From assembly GCF_042663585.1 (NCBI RefSeq), contig NZ_JBHTAN010000006.1, forward strand, positions 1,736,001-1,800,000: a DNA stretch of 64,000 nt, in the 5' to 3' direction. Positions 42,794-51,835 of the stretch are shown here, one piece after another (the stretch's first letter is position 1; the number at the start of each line of letters is the position of its first letter). This stretch comes from Natranaeroarchaeum sp042663585 (GTDB lineage: Archaea; Halobacteriota; Halobacteria; Halobacteriales; Natronoarchaeaceae). The notes under the pieces were generated by a model. That model ran no database searches, was not told the DNA's origin, and worked only from the letters and a program-made list of their open reading frames with translations. A program made the translations under genes and the position numbers.

Positions 42794-43735
42794 TCAGGCC
42801 GTGCGACTGACCGGTACTCGCTCGGAAAGTCGCTCCATCACTGCGATATCGACGCGGCCGCGATCCCGCAACCGTTCGAGGGTGCGGAGATAGCCTGCGA
42901 GCGGCGCGAGCTGTGCGTGGTTTGCGATGTCGTACAGGTGACACCAGAGGTGGAGATGCGTGTCCCGCTCGATGGCGTGCATCGTCGCCCGCTCGAGATA
43001 CTGGCGGTGGAACCGCTGTCGGATCCGCGTCGGGACTGCCCGGAACAGTGGCTCTGCTGGGCGCTTTCCGGAGGGAAGCGACGCCGCAGCGAGGTTCGGG
43101 TACGTGGTGCTCAGCGTCCGACAGACGCCGTCTTCGATGGTCGGATCGCCCATCGGCGGCGGCCCGAGAAGTAGCTCTTTCGCCCGGCCGAGCCGACTGC
43201 TCGCGCGCCTGTTAGCGGCCTCCCGAACGACGTCGATCCCGTTCGACCGAAGGACGTGACTCGGTGGCGTCATATGACGCGGCGGGACGAGCGAGCAAGT
43301 GCGTTCACCCAGGATATCCTCGTGGACGCGCTGGGCGTGGTCGAGGTCGGCATCGGCCGCGGTAGTGCTCACGGTCCCGTGGGGCGTGTGTGAGAACGTG
43401 TGTGTGCAGAGTTCGTGGTCAGTGTCTCGTGTCCGCACGTTCTCGATCATATCCGGCGCGTAAAACAGCGGATCGACTGCGACGTCTGTCCCGGGGTCGG
43501 CGTCGAACCAGCCGTCGGGATACGGGCCGTCGTGTGACCCCTCGCAGGAGGCGAGAAACAGGTGGCCGACGGCGTCAAAGGAGATGGGAATCTCCGTCTC
43601 GTCACAGACGTCCAGTAACTGCCGGAGGAACTCTCGTTCGGCCCGGCCGTCCTCGCTGAGGTGGCCGTACTCGCCGATATCGTGGACGCCCCAGCCGAGT
43701 TCGATTTCGACGCTCAATGTCACGGTTCCGGTCAT
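42794..43735 (-). CDS. Polysaccharide deacetylase-like (NodB-homology) protein
   Basis: 313 residues. A NodB-like barrel is suggested by TLSVEIELGWG at the start, where the metal-binding Asp-Asp is normally found, and by the HTFSHTPHG motif at about residues 112-120 with its zinc-binding histidines. The usual Asp-Asp pair appears as Glu-Ile-Glu, so catalytic function is not certain. No signal peptide is seen. It is divergent from the following GNAT gene, and both could modify an extracellular sugar polymer. Confidence 0.72.
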   Translation of the reverse strand: MTGTVTLSVEIELGWGVHDIGEYGHLSEDGRAEREFLRQLLDVCDETEIPISFDAVGHLFLASCEGSHDGPYPDGWFDADPGTDVAVDPLFYAPDMIENVRTRDTDHELCTHTFSHTPHGTVSTTAADADLDHAQRVHEDILGERTCSLVPPRHMTPPSHVLRSNGIDVVREAANRRASSRLGRAKELLLGPPPMGDPTIEDGVCRTLSTTYPNLAAASLPSGKRPAEPLFRAVPTRIRQRFHRQYLERATMHAIERDTHLHLWCHLYDIANHAQLAPLAGYLRTLERLRDRGRVDIAVMERLSERVPVSRTA

Positions 43736-43860
43736 CGTCTATGTACTGGATCGTAGGCGGAAAGCCCGTTGTTGCCAGTTAGTATCCAGTCAATTACTAT
43801 CTGGCCACGTACCGTCCCCACGAACGTATTCATACGTCGTCGTCGTAGTTCGTCAGAGGG

Positions 43861-44949
43861 ATGGTACAGACAGCAGAGTACGCAGTCAGGCTATTCGAAT
43901 CCGGCGACCTCCAGGGGTTCTTCGATCTGTACGAGACGGTGTTCGGCGACGAGCGGAGCGACGAGTGGTTCGACTGGAAGTATCGCAACAACCCGTACGT
44001 CGAAGGGGTGCCGATCCAGGTGGCGACGGACGGGACCGGAACTATCGTCGGCGCACGGCCGGTGTTCGCTCTGCCGCTATCCATCGACGCCGAGCGGGTA
44101 CTGGCACTACAGCCGTGCGATACGATGGTCCATCCGGACCACCGACGGCAGGGGTTGTTCACGCGGATGACCGAGCGGGTGATCGAGCGGTACGCCGATC
44201 ACGAGGCGGCGCTGTTTTTCAATTTTCCGAACCGGTACACCAGGGCCGGTAACGAGAAACTGGGGTGGGATGTGCTCGGACAGGTCCCGACGTACTACCG
44301 GTTTCAGCACCCCTCGGCGTGGCTCTCGACGGATTCGCTCGTCCGGAACGCCGCCGGCGTGGCGGCGGATGCGATTGCACGTGGATACGCGGGGATCAGG
44401 ACGTCGCTCACCGACGCGCCCGGGGGAATCACGGTGACGCGAACCGACCGAGTGCCAGCCGACGTGCTCGCGTCGTTGTATACCGAGGCAGTGCCGTCGG
44501 GAATCCACACGCCGCGGGACCGGGAGTTCTGTCACTGGCGCTACGAGAACCCGGACTGGTGGTATCGGTACTACGTCGCCCGACGGAACGGCGACCCCGT
44601 CGGCGCTGCTATCGTCGGTAGGAGGACCGGTCGGAATGGCGCGGTACGACTCACGGACATCCTGCCGGTCACTCTGCAACCGGACCCCACGGTCGCCCTG
44701 CTGCAGGCGATCATCTCGGACACTGCCGATCACAACGCGATCCTTGCCCCGTCGACGCTACCGACATCCGTTCTCTCGGCATTCGGGTTCCATGGGGACA
44801 CGGCGTTCCCGCTTTCGAGGGTCAGTTCGCCGACGATGCTCGCGGTCAGACCGGCGGCACTGGATCCGGACGCATGGTCGCCCGAGGTCCGGTCGGCGGC
44901 GACGCTCTCGAACTGGGAGATCACGTTCGCCGAGCAGGACACCAGCTAA
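43861..44949 (+). CDS. GNAT family N-acetyltransferase
   Basis: 362 residues. The N-terminal GNAT domain has FDLYETVFGDERS, FDWKYRNNP and the acetyl-CoA motif MVHPDHRRQGLFTRM. A second domain (from about residue 190) repeats a GNAT-like fold with HWRYENPDWWY. The double-domain form and the FDWKY/HWRY motifs resemble acetyltransferases that act on peptidoglycan precursors or polysaccharides, so a sugar-polymer link to the deacetylase-like gene is plausible. Confidence 0.82.
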   Translation: MVQTAEYAVRLFESGDLQGFFDLYETVFGDERSDEWFDWKYRNNPYVEGVPIQVATDGTGTIVGARPVFALPLSIDAERVLALQPCDTMVHPDHRRQGLFTRMTERVIERYADHEAALFFNFPNRYTRAGNEKLGWDVLGQVPTYYRFQHPSAWLSTDSLVRNAAGVAADAIARGYAGIRTSLTDAPGGITVTRTDRVPADVLASLYTEAVPSGIHTPRDREFCHWRYENPDWWYRYYVARRNGDPVGAAIVGRRTGRNGAVRLTDILPVTLQPDPTVALLQAIISDTADHNAILAPSTLPTSVLSAFGFHGDTAFPLSRVSSPTMLAVRPAALDPDAWSPEVRSAATLSNWEITFAEQDTS

Positions 44950-44965
44950 AAAATCGAACGGGCGG

Positions 44966-46528
44966 TCAGTCGTCGGCCAGGACGACCGGTCCGTCGCCGG
45001 ACACGGACAGGAGTCGATCCATCGCGTCGACCATCGCACTGACCGACGCGGAGGTGATATCCGTGTCGCTGTTGGCGACCGTCACGGAGTGGTCGCCGCG
45101 ACTCATCTCGACTTCGACCGTGACGACGGCGTCGGTACCGCCGGTGATCGCATCGACTTCGTACGATTCGAGCGTGACGTTGGCCGCTTTGCCGAGCGCC
45201 TCTCGGACCGCACTGACGGCGGCGTCGACCGGGCCACTGCCGGTTCCGGAGGCGACCCGTTCCTCGTCGTCGACGCGCAGGCGGACGCTCGCGGTCGGGA
45301 TGCCGCCCCCGCTGGCCGCGGTGAGATCGAGCAGTTCGACGCGGCGCTCGCGGTCGGTGCCCTTGACGTCCTCGGCGATAGCCAGCAGATCAGCATCGGT
45401 GACTCGCTTGCCGCGGTCACCGATCTCCTTGACCCGCTTGACGACCTCGGTGAGTTCCTCGTCGTCGACCGAGACGCCGTGTTCTTCGAGGGCGGCGCGT
45501 GCGCCGGCGCGACCGGTGTGCTTGCCGAGTACGATCCGTCGTTCGCGGCCCACTTTCTCCGGCGGGTATGGCTCGTACATCCGGTCGTCCTTGAGCGTCC
45601 CGTCGGTGTGGATGCCGCTCTCGTGGGTGAAGGCGTTCTCGCCGGTCACCGCCTTGTTCGGCGGTAGCTGTACACCTGTGGCCTGTGCGACTGCCTGGCC
45701 GAGGCTGTACAGTTGGGTCGTGTCGGCAGTCTCGATTCCGTAGTTGTGATCGAGTGCGATAGCGACCTCTTCGAGTGCGACGTTGCCGGCGCGCTCACCG
45801 AGGCCGTTGATCGTCCCGTGGACGAGATCCGCGCCCGCGGCGACGCTCGCCAGCGCGTTCGTCAGCCCCATCCCGAGGTCGTCGTGGGTATGAGTGCTGA
45901 CAGGGCCGTACTCCGCGAGCGCGGAGACGACCTCGTAGGATCGCTCCGGACCTGCATGGCCGACGGTGTCGGCGTAGCACGCCCGGGTGGCTCCGGCGTC
46001 AAAGGCCGTCGCCATCAGCTCCTCTAAGAACGCTAGATCGGCGCGGCTGCCGTCCTCGGCGATCACTTCGGTCCAGAGACCGTGATCGCGGGCGTACTCG
46101 ACCAGTTCCGCGGTGTCGGCGATCACCTGCTCGCGGGTGGTGTCGACCTTGGTCTCGATGTGGCGGTCGCTCCCCGGCACGACGATGGTGACGCCGTCGA
46201 CGTCACAGTCGAGCGCGAGGTCGATGTCGTTTTTGACGCCGCGAGCGAAACTCGTGATCGTCGCGTCGAGGTCCAGATCCGTCACTTTCCGGATCGTTCG
46301 GCGCTCGCCCTCGCCGGTACAGGCGCTGCCGGCCTCGATCACGTCGACCTGTGCCCGGTCCAGCGCGCGGGCGATGTCGGCCTTCTCGTCGGGCGTCAGC
46401 GAGATGCCCGGCGCTTGCTCGCCGTCTCGCAGCGTCGTGTCCAGAAGCGATACCTCTGTCTCGTCGTCGTACAGCGGATTCGTGGCGGGGTCGCCACCGA
46501 AGAAGCCCTGCGTGTCTCCCGGTTGCAC
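44966..46528 (-). CDS. 2-isopropylmalate synthase / (R)-citramalate synthase
   Basis: 520 residues. The DRE-TIM barrel has LLDTTLRDGEQAPG (catalytic Arg-Asp), the metal-binding HTHDD and NGLGERAGN. The C-terminal LeuA dimer or regulatory domain ends in a VEVEMSRGDHSVTV region. LeuA and CimA are close relatives and the substrate (2-oxoisovalerate or pyruvate) cannot be told from these motifs, so no symbol is given. Start is GTG at 46528. A 250-bp region upstream (46529-46782) holds no gene but has several short inverted repeats. Confidence 0.85.
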   Translation of the reverse strand: MQPGDTQGFFGGDPATNPLYDDETEVSLLDTTLRDGEQAPGISLTPDEKADIARALDRAQVDVIEAGSACTGEGERRTIRKVTDLDLDATITSFARGVKNDIDLALDCDVDGVTIVVPGSDRHIETKVDTTREQVIADTAELVEYARDHGLWTEVIAEDGSRADLAFLEELMATAFDAGATRACYADTVGHAGPERSYEVVSALAEYGPVSTHTHDDLGMGLTNALASVAAGADLVHGTINGLGERAGNVALEEVAIALDHNYGIETADTTQLYSLGQAVAQATGVQLPPNKAVTGENAFTHESGIHTDGTLKDDRMYEPYPPEKVGRERRIVLGKHTGRAGARAALEEHGVSVDDEELTEVVKRVKEIGDRGKRVTDADLLAIAEDVKGTDRERRVELLDLTAASGGGIPTASVRLRVDDEERVASGTGSGPVDAAVSAVREALGKAANVTLESYEVDAITGGTDAVVTVEVEMSRGDHSVTVANSDTDITSASVSAMVDAMDRLLSVSGDGPVVLADD

Positions 46529-46782
46529 GCGTGAGTCACTCGTCCCCGAGAATTTCTCGGCCAGCCAGGTTGCCCCGACTTCCTCTATCCTCGGAATCCG
46601 ACTGAGAGGAATCCTCTCGTGTCATATCCATCGTGGTAAAAGCGCACACGGCAGATAAACTTCACGGTTCCACAGTTTCTGTCCCTGATTCCGGGAGGGG
46701 GCAGGGACAGATCCCGGCACGGCAGCCGAGTTCGAGCGGAGACGTTTCGACTCAATGAGCGGTCTCCCGAGAACATAACCGC

Positions 46783-47124
46783 TCACGGCGCCACGGTCAC
46801 TCGATCGCCAACCGAGACCGCTTCGGCGGCCCCCGCCGGCAGTTCGATCACCAGATCGGCCTCCCCGCTGGCGAGACCGGTCCACGCCGAGAGGGTCTCG
46901 CTTAGTGTCACCTCGCCGTCGGCGATCCAGACGGCATCGAGCGAAAAGGGGACGAAGAGCATGTGGAGACTGCGAGCCCCCACGCCGTCGAACTCGAAGA
47001 CGAGCGCGTAGTCGTCGGGGATCGAACGCCGGAACATGAGGCCGCGGCCGCGCGAGACGATGCCCGTCGCGCGGTCGACGGTGGCGGCCAGCGTCTCCCC
47101 GCTGTCTTCGTGGCGTACCCGCAC
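46783..47124 (-). CDS. DUF192 family protein
   Basis: 113 residues of the DUF192 family, seen in RGRGLMFRRSIPDDYALVFEF, HMLFVPFSLDAVWI and ELPAGAAEAVSVGDRV. GTG start at 47124, only 3 nt after the ferredoxin stop, so the two are probably co-transcribed. The family's biochemical role is unknown; members are often small, beta-rich and sometimes exported, but no signal is seen here. Confidence 0.85.
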   Translation of the reverse strand: MRVRHEDSGETLAATVDRATGIVSRGRGLMFRRSIPDDYALVFEFDGVGARSLHMLFVPFSLDAVWIADGEVTLSETLSAWTGLASGEADLVIELPAGAAEAVSVGDRVTVAP

Positions 47125-47127
47125 GGC

Positions 47128-47463
47128 TTAGTCGTCGGCGGTCGCGTCGCCCGCACCTGCTTCGGCGGCGACATCGTCGCCGATGCTCGGCGGATACTTG
47201 CCGCGATCGAGTGTCACGTCCGACTGCGGGCGAGCCATGCATGTCAGCGCGTAGTTCTCGGCTTCTTCCTCGGTGAACCCACGGGCGGCGGGCTGAGTGA
47301 CCTCCCCCTCGACGATTTCGGCGGTACAGGCCAGACACATCCCGACACGACAGGAGTACTCCTGTGCGATCCCCTCTTCGAGGCAGCGGCTGAGAATCGT
47401 CTCCGTGTCCGAAACCGTGATCTCCTCGTCACGGCCGACGAACTCGACGGTGTACTCGGTCAT
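47128..47463 (-). CDS. fdx: [2Fe-2S] ferredoxin
   Basis: 111 residues, plant-type ferredoxin. Cysteines at 38, 43, 46 and 75 (SCRVGMCLAC and LTC) are the cluster ligands. An acidic C-terminal tail (GDDVAAEAGAGDATADD) is added. It serves as an electron carrier, possibly for the geranylgeranyl reductase 600 bp away, which needs a low-potential donor, but that pairing is inference. Confidence 0.9.
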   Translation of the reverse strand: MTEYTVEFVGRDEEITVSDTETILSRCLEEGIAQEYSCRVGMCLACTAEIVEGEVTQPAARGFTEEEAENYALTCMARPQSDVTLDRGKYPPSIGDDVAAEAGAGDATADD

Positions 47464-47532
47464 ACTCCTCTGCTACGAACGACCTTGATAAAACTCTTTA
47501 TTCCCTTGGTCCGCCGCGCGCCGGCGACCTGA

Positions 47533-47958
47533 TCAATCCGCGCTCCCCGTCTCGACGCCCAGTCGTTCGGCCCACGCCTCGGGCACTGGCCGCGGCTTCT
47601 CGTCCTCGTCGAGGATCACTTGCGTCGTCTGCGCGCTGGCCGCGCGGTCGCCGTTAGCACGGATTTCGTAGTCCAGCGTCACGCTCGTCGTGCCGATATC
47701 GGCGACGCGGATCGCAACGGTGACCTCGTGGTCGACGAGAATCGGCGATTCGTAGTCCACCTCGACGTGGGCGATGACCGTCGAGATGTCCCGGTTGCCG
47801 ATCACGTCGCGGAAGAAGTCGATCCGTGCGGACTCCAGATAGGTGACGTAGACCGCGTTGTTGACGTGCCCGTAGGTGTCGAAGTCGTTGTATCGCTTCT
47901 CTATCGTCGTCGTGTAGCCGTACTCGCTCACGTCTACCGTGAGGCTACTTCGGGACAA
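47533..47958 (-). CDS. Acyl-CoA thioesterase (4HBT hotdog family)
   Basis: 141 residues from a TTG at 47958, or 132 from GTG 47931 (MSEYGYTTTIEKRY). The hotdog-fold motif YNDFDTYGHVNNAVYVTYLE carries the catalytic Asp. The family hydrolyses acyl-CoA thioesters; the physiological substrate is unknown. It is divergent from the geranylgeranyl reductase. Confidence 0.85.
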   Translation of the reverse strand: MSRSSLTVDVSEYGYTTTIEKRYNDFDTYGHVNNAVYVTYLESARIDFFRDVIGNRDISTVIAHVEVDYESPILVDHEVTVAIRVADIGTTSVTLDYEIRANGDRAASAQTTQVILDEDEKPRPVPEAWAERLGVETGSAD

Positions 47959-48034
47959 GTATGTTGTCGTCGCGGGGGGCCAGCGGCCGAATCCGAAGTA
48001 AAACGTTTTGACCGTGGGGGTACGACCCGTCTTT

Positions 48035-49405
48035 ATGACTACATCGGAGCACGACGTCGTCGTCGTCGGGGCAGGTACATCCGGCTGTTACGCCGCTGCA
48101 ACGGCGGCAAACGCCGGCCTCGACGCCGTCATCGTCGAGCGCAAGGACGCCGAGGAAGCAGGACATATCGCCTGTGGAGACGCTTTGAAGGGTGCGTCGG
48201 AGTTCCCCGAATCCATCCCGCGATCGAAGATCGAGCCCTCCTTTACCAACACCGGGGTCGACCACGGGCGGTTCGAGATCCCGCAGGAGGACACGGTTCT
48301 CGAAATTCCCGTCCCCGGCGAACTCGCGGTGATCGACCGGCTGGAGTTCGGGCGACTGCTCATCGAGGGTGCCGAGGAAGCCGGTGCCGATATCCACTAC
48401 GACACGGTCGTCAAAGACGTCACACAGACCGACGATGGCCGGGTCACGGGTATCGAGGCAGTCCGAAAAGACGAGCCCAGAACGTACGAGGCGGAAGTCG
48501 TCGTCGACGCCGCTGGCGCCCTATCGGTGCTTCAGGACTTCGCGGACCTGGGCGATGCGACGTTCGACACGAACGTCACCTACTCGCAGTTCTGTTCGGC
48601 GTACCGCGAGATCATCCACGTCGACGAGCCAGTCGAGTGGGACGACGCCCTCGTGTTCAAACCGACCGAACGCGCCGCGGGCTATCTCTGGTACTTCCCG
48701 CGGACCGAGACGGAGATCAACGCCGGGCTTGGCTTCCAGATGAACGAGGAGCCGATGAAACTCGTCGACGACCTCAAGCAGGATCTGGAGAAACGCGAGG
48801 AGTTCGACGGCGCAGAGGTCGAGGACAAACTCGGCGCGGCGCTCCCGACGCGACGGCCCTACGACTCAGCAGTCGCGCCGGGCTACGTGGCCGTCGGCGA
48901 CGCCGCTGCTCACGTCAATCCGACGACCGGGGGCGGAATCGCCGGCGCGGCCTACGCCGGCCAGTACGCCGCGGAAGCGGCGGTCGACGCCCTCTCGAAC
49001 GGCGGCCCGACCGAGGATGCCCTGTGGGAGTACAACGAGCGAGTGATGGACCACTTCGGCGGGCGCTACGCCGCGCTGGACGTCTACAACATCCACATCA
49101 CGGGCGGCGAACTGGACGAACTGACCAGCCTGCTGGCGGCCCTGCCGGGCGAACAGATCGCCGAGGGGCTTTACTCCGGGTCGGCGTCGATCCCCCTGTC
49201 GGTGAAGCTCAAGACCGCCTACAAGAGCTTTGGCCACTGGGGCAGTATCTACACCCTGTATCAGACCAAACAACTCGCCGACGAACTGCTCGAACACTAC
49301 GACGATTACCCCTCCTCGCCCGAGGGGTTCGATGCCTGGCAATCCCGTCGTGACGAGCTAATGGATCAGATCTACGAGACCACGGGCGCGGATCGCAAGT
49401 ACTGA
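48035..49405 (+). CDS. Geranylgeranyl reductase family FAD-dependent oxidoreductase
   Basis: 456 residues. The FAD-binding loop VVVVGAGTSGCYAA, the CGD motif (HIACGDALKG) and the later GDAAAHVNPTTGGGIAGA are typical of digeranylgeranylglycerophospholipid reductase. It saturates the isoprenoid chains of archaeal lipids. ATG 48035 (MTTSEHD) is preferred to GTG 48008. The region YQTKQLADELLEHYDD completes a normal length. Confidence 0.88.
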   Translation: MTTSEHDVVVVGAGTSGCYAAATAANAGLDAVIVERKDAEEAGHIACGDALKGASEFPESIPRSKIEPSFTNTGVDHGRFEIPQEDTVLEIPVPGELAVIDRLEFGRLLIEGAEEAGADIHYDTVVKDVTQTDDGRVTGIEAVRKDEPRTYEAEVVVDAAGALSVLQDFADLGDATFDTNVTYSQFCSAYREIIHVDEPVEWDDALVFKPTERAAGYLWYFPRTETEINAGLGFQMNEEPMKLVDDLKQDLEKREEFDGAEVEDKLGAALPTRRPYDSAVAPGYVAVGDAAAHVNPTTGGGIAGAAYAGQYAAEAAVDALSNGGPTEDALWEYNERVMDHFGGRYAALDVYNIHITGGELDELTSLLAALPGEQIAEGLYSGSASIPLSVKLKTAYKSFGHWGSIYTLYQTKQLADELLEHYDDYPSSPEGFDAWQSRRDELMDQIYETTGADRKY

Positions 49406-49418
49406 TCCGCACACGCTC

Positions 49419-49925
49419 ATGGGATCGAACACTCGTCGGCGACTGCTGCAGGGGCTTGGAGCCGGCACCATCGCGCTTGCTGGCTGTTTCGGCGGCGATG
49501 GGGACGACCCCCAAAACGGCACCGGAGCGGAAAACGGTGACGAGGGTGAAACCGGCGAACAGGACGAGGGCACCGAAGACGACCCGACGGGCGAGGAGGA
49601 CGAGTCGGAGGAGTTGGAGATTCCCGCCCCCGTCGACTGGACCGACGAATCCCGCGCGACCATCGAGGTCGGTCAGGGCGGCGAGGACGCCTTCGTGCCG
49701 GATGCCGTTCGCGTCGAGACCGGAACGACGCTTCGCTGGGTCTGGATGACGGACGGCCACAGCGTCGTTCCGACCCACCAGCCCTCGGACGCCGGATTCG
49801 AGGGAAGCGAGTCGGTCGAAGACGGCGGCTTCGAGTTCGAGTTCGTTCCGGAGACGCCGGGCGAGTACCGCTACGTCCGCGAGGAACACGAGGAGATGGT
49901 GGGCTACCTCGTCGTCGAGGAGTGA
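49419..49925 (+). CDS. Cupredoxin-like Tat lipoprotein lacking the copper cysteine
   Basis: 168 residues. A twin-arginine leader (NTRRRLL) ends in the lipidated Cys23 of LAGC. An acidic linker (about residues 25-65) precedes a halocyanin/plastocyanin-like domain. The first copper His is likely in DGHSVVP. The usual Cys-x-x-His loop reads YRYVREEHEEM: the cysteine is absent while His and Met remain. It may bind copper as a type 2 site, or not at all. It lies 14 bp behind the geranylgeranyl reductase. Confidence 0.72.
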   Translation: MGSNTRRRLLQGLGAGTIALAGCFGGDGDDPQNGTGAENGDEGETGEQDEGTEDDPTGEEDESEELEIPAPVDWTDESRATIEVGQGGEDAFVPDAVRVETGTTLRWVWMTDGHSVVPTHQPSDAGFEGSESVEDGGFEFEFVPETPGEYRYVREEHEEMVGYLVVEE

Positions 49926-49985
49926 GTTAGCAACGAATTCTGGGACCCCGGTAGGGGGTTCTCGATCCTGTCGTTCTGTGACCAG

Positions 49986-51287
49986 CTAGCTGGTCGGCTC
50001 GCGGTCGCTCAGACGCGTGATCGCTCCGGACAGGACGTCGACACCGATCGGCAGGCTTGCCTCGTCGACGTCGAAGGTCGCGGTGTGGTGGCCGCCGGGG
50101 TGGTCGGTGCCGATGCCGACGTAGCAGGCGAGGCCGCCGTTGTCCTGCACTTCCTGCATCAGATACGTGGCGTCCTCGCTCCCGCCGAGAGCGGCGTGTT
50201 CGACGACCGACTCCACGCCGTCGACGCTGTCTGCGACGTCCGCGACCGTCTCGGCGATCTCCGGATCGCTGTCGGCGCTCGGTGCGCTCGCTCCTTTCTC
50301 GATCGACACCTCACAGCCGTGCATCGTGGCGGCCCCGTCGACCACGTCGTAGGCCCGGTCGAGCATGTAGTCGCGGAGCGCGGTCGTGTCGCCACGGACC
50401 TCGCCCTCGATGCGGGCCTGCTCGGCGACGATGTTCGAGGCGGAACCGCCCTCGATGACGCCGGCATTGACTCGCGTCCCACCGTTCTCGTGGCGGGGGA
50501 TGGCGTAGAGGTTCTGGACGGCCGCGGCGACCGCCTGATTGGCGTTGTTGCCCAGTTGTGGCTGTGCGCCCGCGTGAGCGGAGTCGCCCGTGAACTCGAT
50601 TTCGAGTTGCGTGACGGCCAGGAACTCGCCGATGCCCGCCACGACTTCACCGGTCGGATGGCTCAGTCCGACGTGGGCCGCGAGCAGGTAATCCACGTCG
50701 TCGAGATGGCCGCTCTTTGCCATCGCCCGGCCACCGCCGATGACCTCCTCGGCTGGCTGGAAGAGGAGTTTGAACGTCCCCGAGAAGTCACTGTCAGCGA
50801 TGGCTTCCAGCACGCCGACGCCGAACGTCGCGTGGGCGTCGTGTCCGCAGGCGTGCATCGCGCCGGTTTCCGAGCGGAATCCTTCCGCGGCGGGGACGTG
50901 GCTCTCGTCGTCGGCTTCGGGCCGCGGTAGGCCATCAATGTCGACGCGGAGGCCGACCGTCGGCCCCTCGCCGCGTTCGAGGACTGCGACTGCGCCGGTG
51001 TGCCCGCCGGCCATCGGTTCGAGCACGTCCGGGTCGCTTCCCTCACGGTCGGAAAGTAGCTCCTGAGCGCGCTCGAACCAGCTATCGATCTCCCTGTCGT
51101 CTGGTACCGCCGCTCTGTCCTCGCTCGAAAGCGCGTCCTCGCCGACGTGTAGTTCGTCGACGCCGATCCGCTCGACTTCTTCGAGGATCCGTGCGGTGGT
51201 GTAGAACTCCCGCCACGCGGGTTCTGGCCGTCTGTGCAGGTCGCGCCGGAGTTCGACAAAGTGATCGTACCGACTGGTCTGTGACAT
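49986..51287 (-). CDS. Amidohydrolase, M20 peptidase family
   Basis: 433 residues. Metal and catalytic motifs are DIDGLP, the MHACGHDAH loop, the FQPAEEV segment and HPGGHHTATFDVD near the end; these are the IAA-amino acid hydrolase/aminoacylase type. It hydrolyses N-acylated amino acids or related amides, substrate not defined. A central dimerisation domain (about residues 210-330) is present. Starts 53 bp after the uS10-like gene, on the same strand. Confidence 0.88.
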   Translation of the reverse strand: MSQTSRYDHFVELRRDLHRRPEPAWREFYTTARILEEVERIGVDELHVGEDALSSEDRAAVPDDREIDSWFERAQELLSDREGSDPDVLEPMAGGHTGAVAVLERGEGPTVGLRVDIDGLPRPEADDESHVPAAEGFRSETGAMHACGHDAHATFGVGVLEAIADSDFSGTFKLLFQPAEEVIGGGRAMAKSGHLDDVDYLLAAHVGLSHPTGEVVAGIGEFLAVTQLEIEFTGDSAHAGAQPQLGNNANQAVAAAVQNLYAIPRHENGGTRVNAGVIEGGSASNIVAEQARIEGEVRGDTTALRDYMLDRAYDVVDGAATMHGCEVSIEKGASAPSADSDPEIAETVADVADSVDGVESVVEHAALGGSEDATYLMQEVQDNGGLACYVGIGTDHPGGHHTATFDVDEASLPIGVDVLSGAITRLSDREPTS

Positions 51288-51339
51288 ACCGATGCCTTGG
51301 GAGAGCGGTTACTTAATGGCTCCCGCGAAAAAAACTGAG

Positions 51340-51669
51340 CTACGATCCCGAGCCGACCTGACTGATCTGCTTGACCTCGACCTCGACGTGGAGGGAGTTC
51401 GGGAACTGCTTTGCCGCGATCTTTCGGGCGATGTCGTCGTGGCCGACGATCTCGATCTCGCGGGTGTAGACGGTGTAATCCCAGGAGGTGAACTCCGCGC
51501 CGCCGGTCGTCCGCTTGGCCTGCGGGACTCGAAGCCGCTCGGGGGATTTCGAGTGGGGACCGTTCATTTCGACGCCTTTTCGTTCGGTCGTCGAGCGGAT
51601 ATCCTCGACGACGCTGTCGAGGACCGCCCGATCGCCGCTCTGCAGGATTAGTTTCGTGATGAAGGTCAT
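51340..51669 (-). CDS. uS10-like ribosomal protein paralogue
   Basis: 109 residues. The fold and the KSPERLRVP and YTREIEIVGH segments match the uS10/mL48 family. It differs from the classical S10 that lies beside EF-1 alpha in archaea: its N-terminus is MTFITKLILQSGD, and there is no EF-1 alpha here, so it is probably a paralogue rather than the main S10. Function outside the ribosome is possible. Confidence 0.78.
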   Translation of the reverse strand: MTFITKLILQSGDRAVLDSVVEDIRSTTERKGVEMNGPHSKSPERLRVPQAKRTTGGAEFTSWDYTVYTREIEIVGHDDIARKIAAKQFPNSLHVEVEVKQISQVGSGS

Positions 51670-51835
51670 GCTGGGGGTTGGATAATGTATGCTCGCTCCG
51701 GGGGTAAAAAGCCGTCCCTATCGATTTCACATGTGTGTGGCCCTCACGATGGGGCTCGCGAATCGGTGTCGGTGAACACCCCAAGACACCCGTCGTCCGA
51801 TATTCTCTTAACGGGTGGCCGTTTACTTTAGTTCA

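Noticed and set aside
47620..49353. A 577-codon open frame overlapping the geranylgeranyl reductase and the thioesterase
   Set aside because: It covers the +1 shifted frame of a gene with clear motifs; its translation is Arg-rich and of low complexity, as expected from a shadow of GC-rich coding DNA.
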